Shown here piece by piece: positions 5,282 through 6,355 of a stretch of 6,355 bases of DNA. This DNA is from Methylobacter sp. (GTDB lineage: Bacteria; Pseudomonadota; Gammaproteobacteria; Methylococcales; Methylomonadaceae), in NCBI GenBank assembly GCA_003158415.1, contig PMJA01000251.1, positions 1-6,355 on the forward strand, given 5' to 3'. Made by a program: the position numbers and the translations under genes. Within the stretch, counting starts at the first letter, position 1, and every line of letters starts with the position of its first letter. Under the pieces are notes generated by a model that saw only the letters and a list, made by a program, of their open reading frames with translations, was not told where the DNA came from and ran no database searches.

Positions 5282-6079
5282 TTATTTAAACACTTTGTCG
5301 AATATGGTCATGCCGATTTCAAAAGCGATCAGCCAGATAATAATCCATTCCAATATCGTTGAATGCCGGTGTTTTTGCTCGTCCGCCAGCATTTCGAATA
5401 ATTCATGGATGGTTTCCAGTTTCTTGGACAAAACTTGAGTGCGCGGCGCTATTTCCAAATATTTTGCAGCAATGCCGTAAAAAGAATCATATTCCGGGTA
5501 TTCCCAAAAAAAATCGGGCGTATCCAGCAAGTCGTAATTTAAAATAATGTCGCTTTTGGTTAAAAACAATTGTCCGCGAATTTTGGCGATTTTATGACGG
5601 CTTAACTTGATGCTGCCATTTTCAGCTAATGACCTGGGAATGTAGCTGGTATTGTTGATGGTGGTTATGGCATTGGTTTCAAAAGAGGCCAGCTTAATCG
5701 ACTGCGCCATACCTTGGGATAGGGCAAATATCAAAATAGGATCGGAAGACTCGATTTCAATGTGATCTTCAATAATGCGCGTGCTGGGACAATCGAGGGC
5801 GAAAGTGAAGTTGTCTTCCTCAATGGACGCCAGCGGATTTTCTGCATGCTCCAATAATAACTGATGCAGCTTGAGCTGCTGTTCGGCGCTGACATTCCAG
5901 TGTACAACAGCGCCGTAAGCAAAGACCACCGACCAGGAGTGATCATCTTCAATTAGTAACGCGCCTTTAATGATTCTTATCAGTGTTGAATCTGACAGCA
6001 GTTTTGCTAATTCATTAATATCAAAACGCAAGGCTAGGCAGAAGGCTGCACATTTTTTAGCGGGTCTGTTTTCGGACAT
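5282..6079 (-). CDS. RMD1/YagE family (DUF155) protein with C-terminal membrane anchor
   Basis: Member of the RMD1/DUF155 family, whose eukaryotic members are mitochondrial proteins (Rmd1, RMND1) linked to mitochondrial translation; the bacterial function is unknown. The protein has 265 residues. Family features are VVFAYGAVVHWN (51-62), the central HKIAKIRGQLFL (162-173), LLDTPDFFWEYPEYDSFY (184-201), AAKYLEIAPRTQVLSKKL (204-221), a helical segment rich in Glu and Leu (222-240), and one hydrophobic segment at about 243-260 (LEWIIIWLIAFEIGMTIF). Only five residues follow it, so the protein is probably inserted by its C-terminus with the domain in the cytoplasm. The start at 6079 has no Shine-Dalgarno, but no better start is seen. 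It lies directly upstream of the rRNA methylase gene, which loosely fits the translation link of the family; that connection is inference. Confidence 0.88.
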   Translation of the reverse strand: MSENRPAKKCAAFCLALRFDINELAKLLSDSTLIRIIKGALLIEDDHSWSVVFAYGAVVHWNVSAEQQLKLHQLLLEHAENPLASIEEDNFTFALDCPSTRIIEDHIEIESSDPILIFALSQGMAQSIKLASFETNAITTINNTSYIPRSLAENGSIKLSRHKIAKIRGQLFLTKSDIILNYDLLDTPDFFWEYPEYDSFYGIAAKYLEIAPRTQVLSKKLETIHELFEMLADEQKHRHSTILEWIIIWLIAFEIGMTIFDKVFK

Positions 6080-6174
6080 AAAGAGTATTTAAGCAATAAG
6101 TTAATGATTAAAGAGCTGGGCTATCCATTGCAATACAGTTTCGCGGCGCAATTGATAGTGTTTTCACAGGTTGA

Positions 6175-6355
6175 TTATTGGTCGGCTATAATCAACAACC
6201 AACCGTTTTCGGCTTCGCAATGCGGTGATTTGGCGCTGACTTTAATGTTGATTCGGGCCGCCGTGTCAACTAGCGAGGCCGGCAATTTTCCTTTAATCAG
6301 ATAAAAGGGATCTTTAAACTCGGCGGTGACTTCAACAGGGATATTCTTGACAGTG
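6175..6355 (-). CDS. C-terminal end of an unidentified protein, 5' part outside window
   Basis: An open frame enters from the right edge and ends in TAA at 6175-6177, giving 59 residues. It begins TVKNIPVEVTAEFKDPFYL and ends NGWLLIIADQ, with alternating polar and hydrophobic residues suggestive of beta strands. I do not recognise the family. Choosing this strand over a 66-codon plus-strand frame (6104-6304) rests on natural-looking composition, the orientation of the neighbours, and the frame staying open to the window edge. The 95 nt between it and the RMD1-family gene hold no clear terminator or promoter. Confidence 0.5.
   Translation of the reverse strand, partial: TVKNIPVEVTAEFKDPFYLIKGKLPASLVDTAARINIKVSAKSPHCEAENGWLLIIADQ

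Noticed and set aside
6080..6135. Sigma-70 promoter for the RMD1-family gene (TTGCAA with a weak TAATCA)
   Set aside because: The -10 match is poor and several equally weak alternatives exist in this AT-rich gap.
6104..6304. Plus-strand frame of 66 codons at the right end
   Set aside because: It lies opposite a minus-strand frame that is open to the window edge, has a more natural composition and follows the orientation of its neighbours; no Shine-Dalgarno precedes it.

Overview
The window looks like chromosomal DNA of a gammaproteobacterium. The best evidence is a full-length RlmJ, a family centred on Gammaproteobacteria, together with a very typical proteobacterial RadA. A member of the Methylococcales or a similar environmental group would fit, but the sequence does not settle this.

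Left part (1-1640): two consecutive minus-strand genes encode prepilin-like proteins with a canonical cleavage/methylation motif, E+5 and a hydrophobic N-terminal helix. The second gene runs off the left edge. They share internal motifs and look like diverged paralogues in one operon. Upstream of them, on the same strand, is a textbook sigma-54 control region: a -24/-12 element at 1649-1665, a perfect IHF consensus at 1683-1695, and two direct repeats containing TGTC at 1721-1751. A 25-codon reading frame lies in the predicted leader.

Middle (about 1640-2117): this is the only long stretch without an intact gene, and it is a patchwork. After the pilin control region come two plus-strand fragments that read like the start and the middle of a phage terminase small subunit, fused by an internal deletion. 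A 16-nt match to the 3' end of type I-C CRISPR repeats follows, and then two consecutive imperfect palindromes of a GTTGGG/CCCAAC type. It reads as a scar of mobile or phage DNA between the pilin operon and radA.

Right part (2118-6355): radA (plus strand) converges on a minus-strand set. In order of transcription these are the C-terminus of an unknown protein, an RMD1/DUF155-family membrane-anchored protein, rlmJ (23S rRNA A2030 methyltransferase), and a P-loop cytidylate-kinase-like protein with an extra C-terminal domain resembling ParB/sulfiredoxin folds. rlmJ and the kinase gene are 3 nt apart and probably translationally coupled; the RMD1 gene lies 32 nt upstream of rlmJ. These are mostly housekeeping functions (DNA recombination/repair, rRNA modification) with two less well understood partners.

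I do not see a complete new defence or mobile system. The parts most worth a second look are the sigma-54 control region, the terminase and CRISPR-repeat scar, and the kinase fusion.
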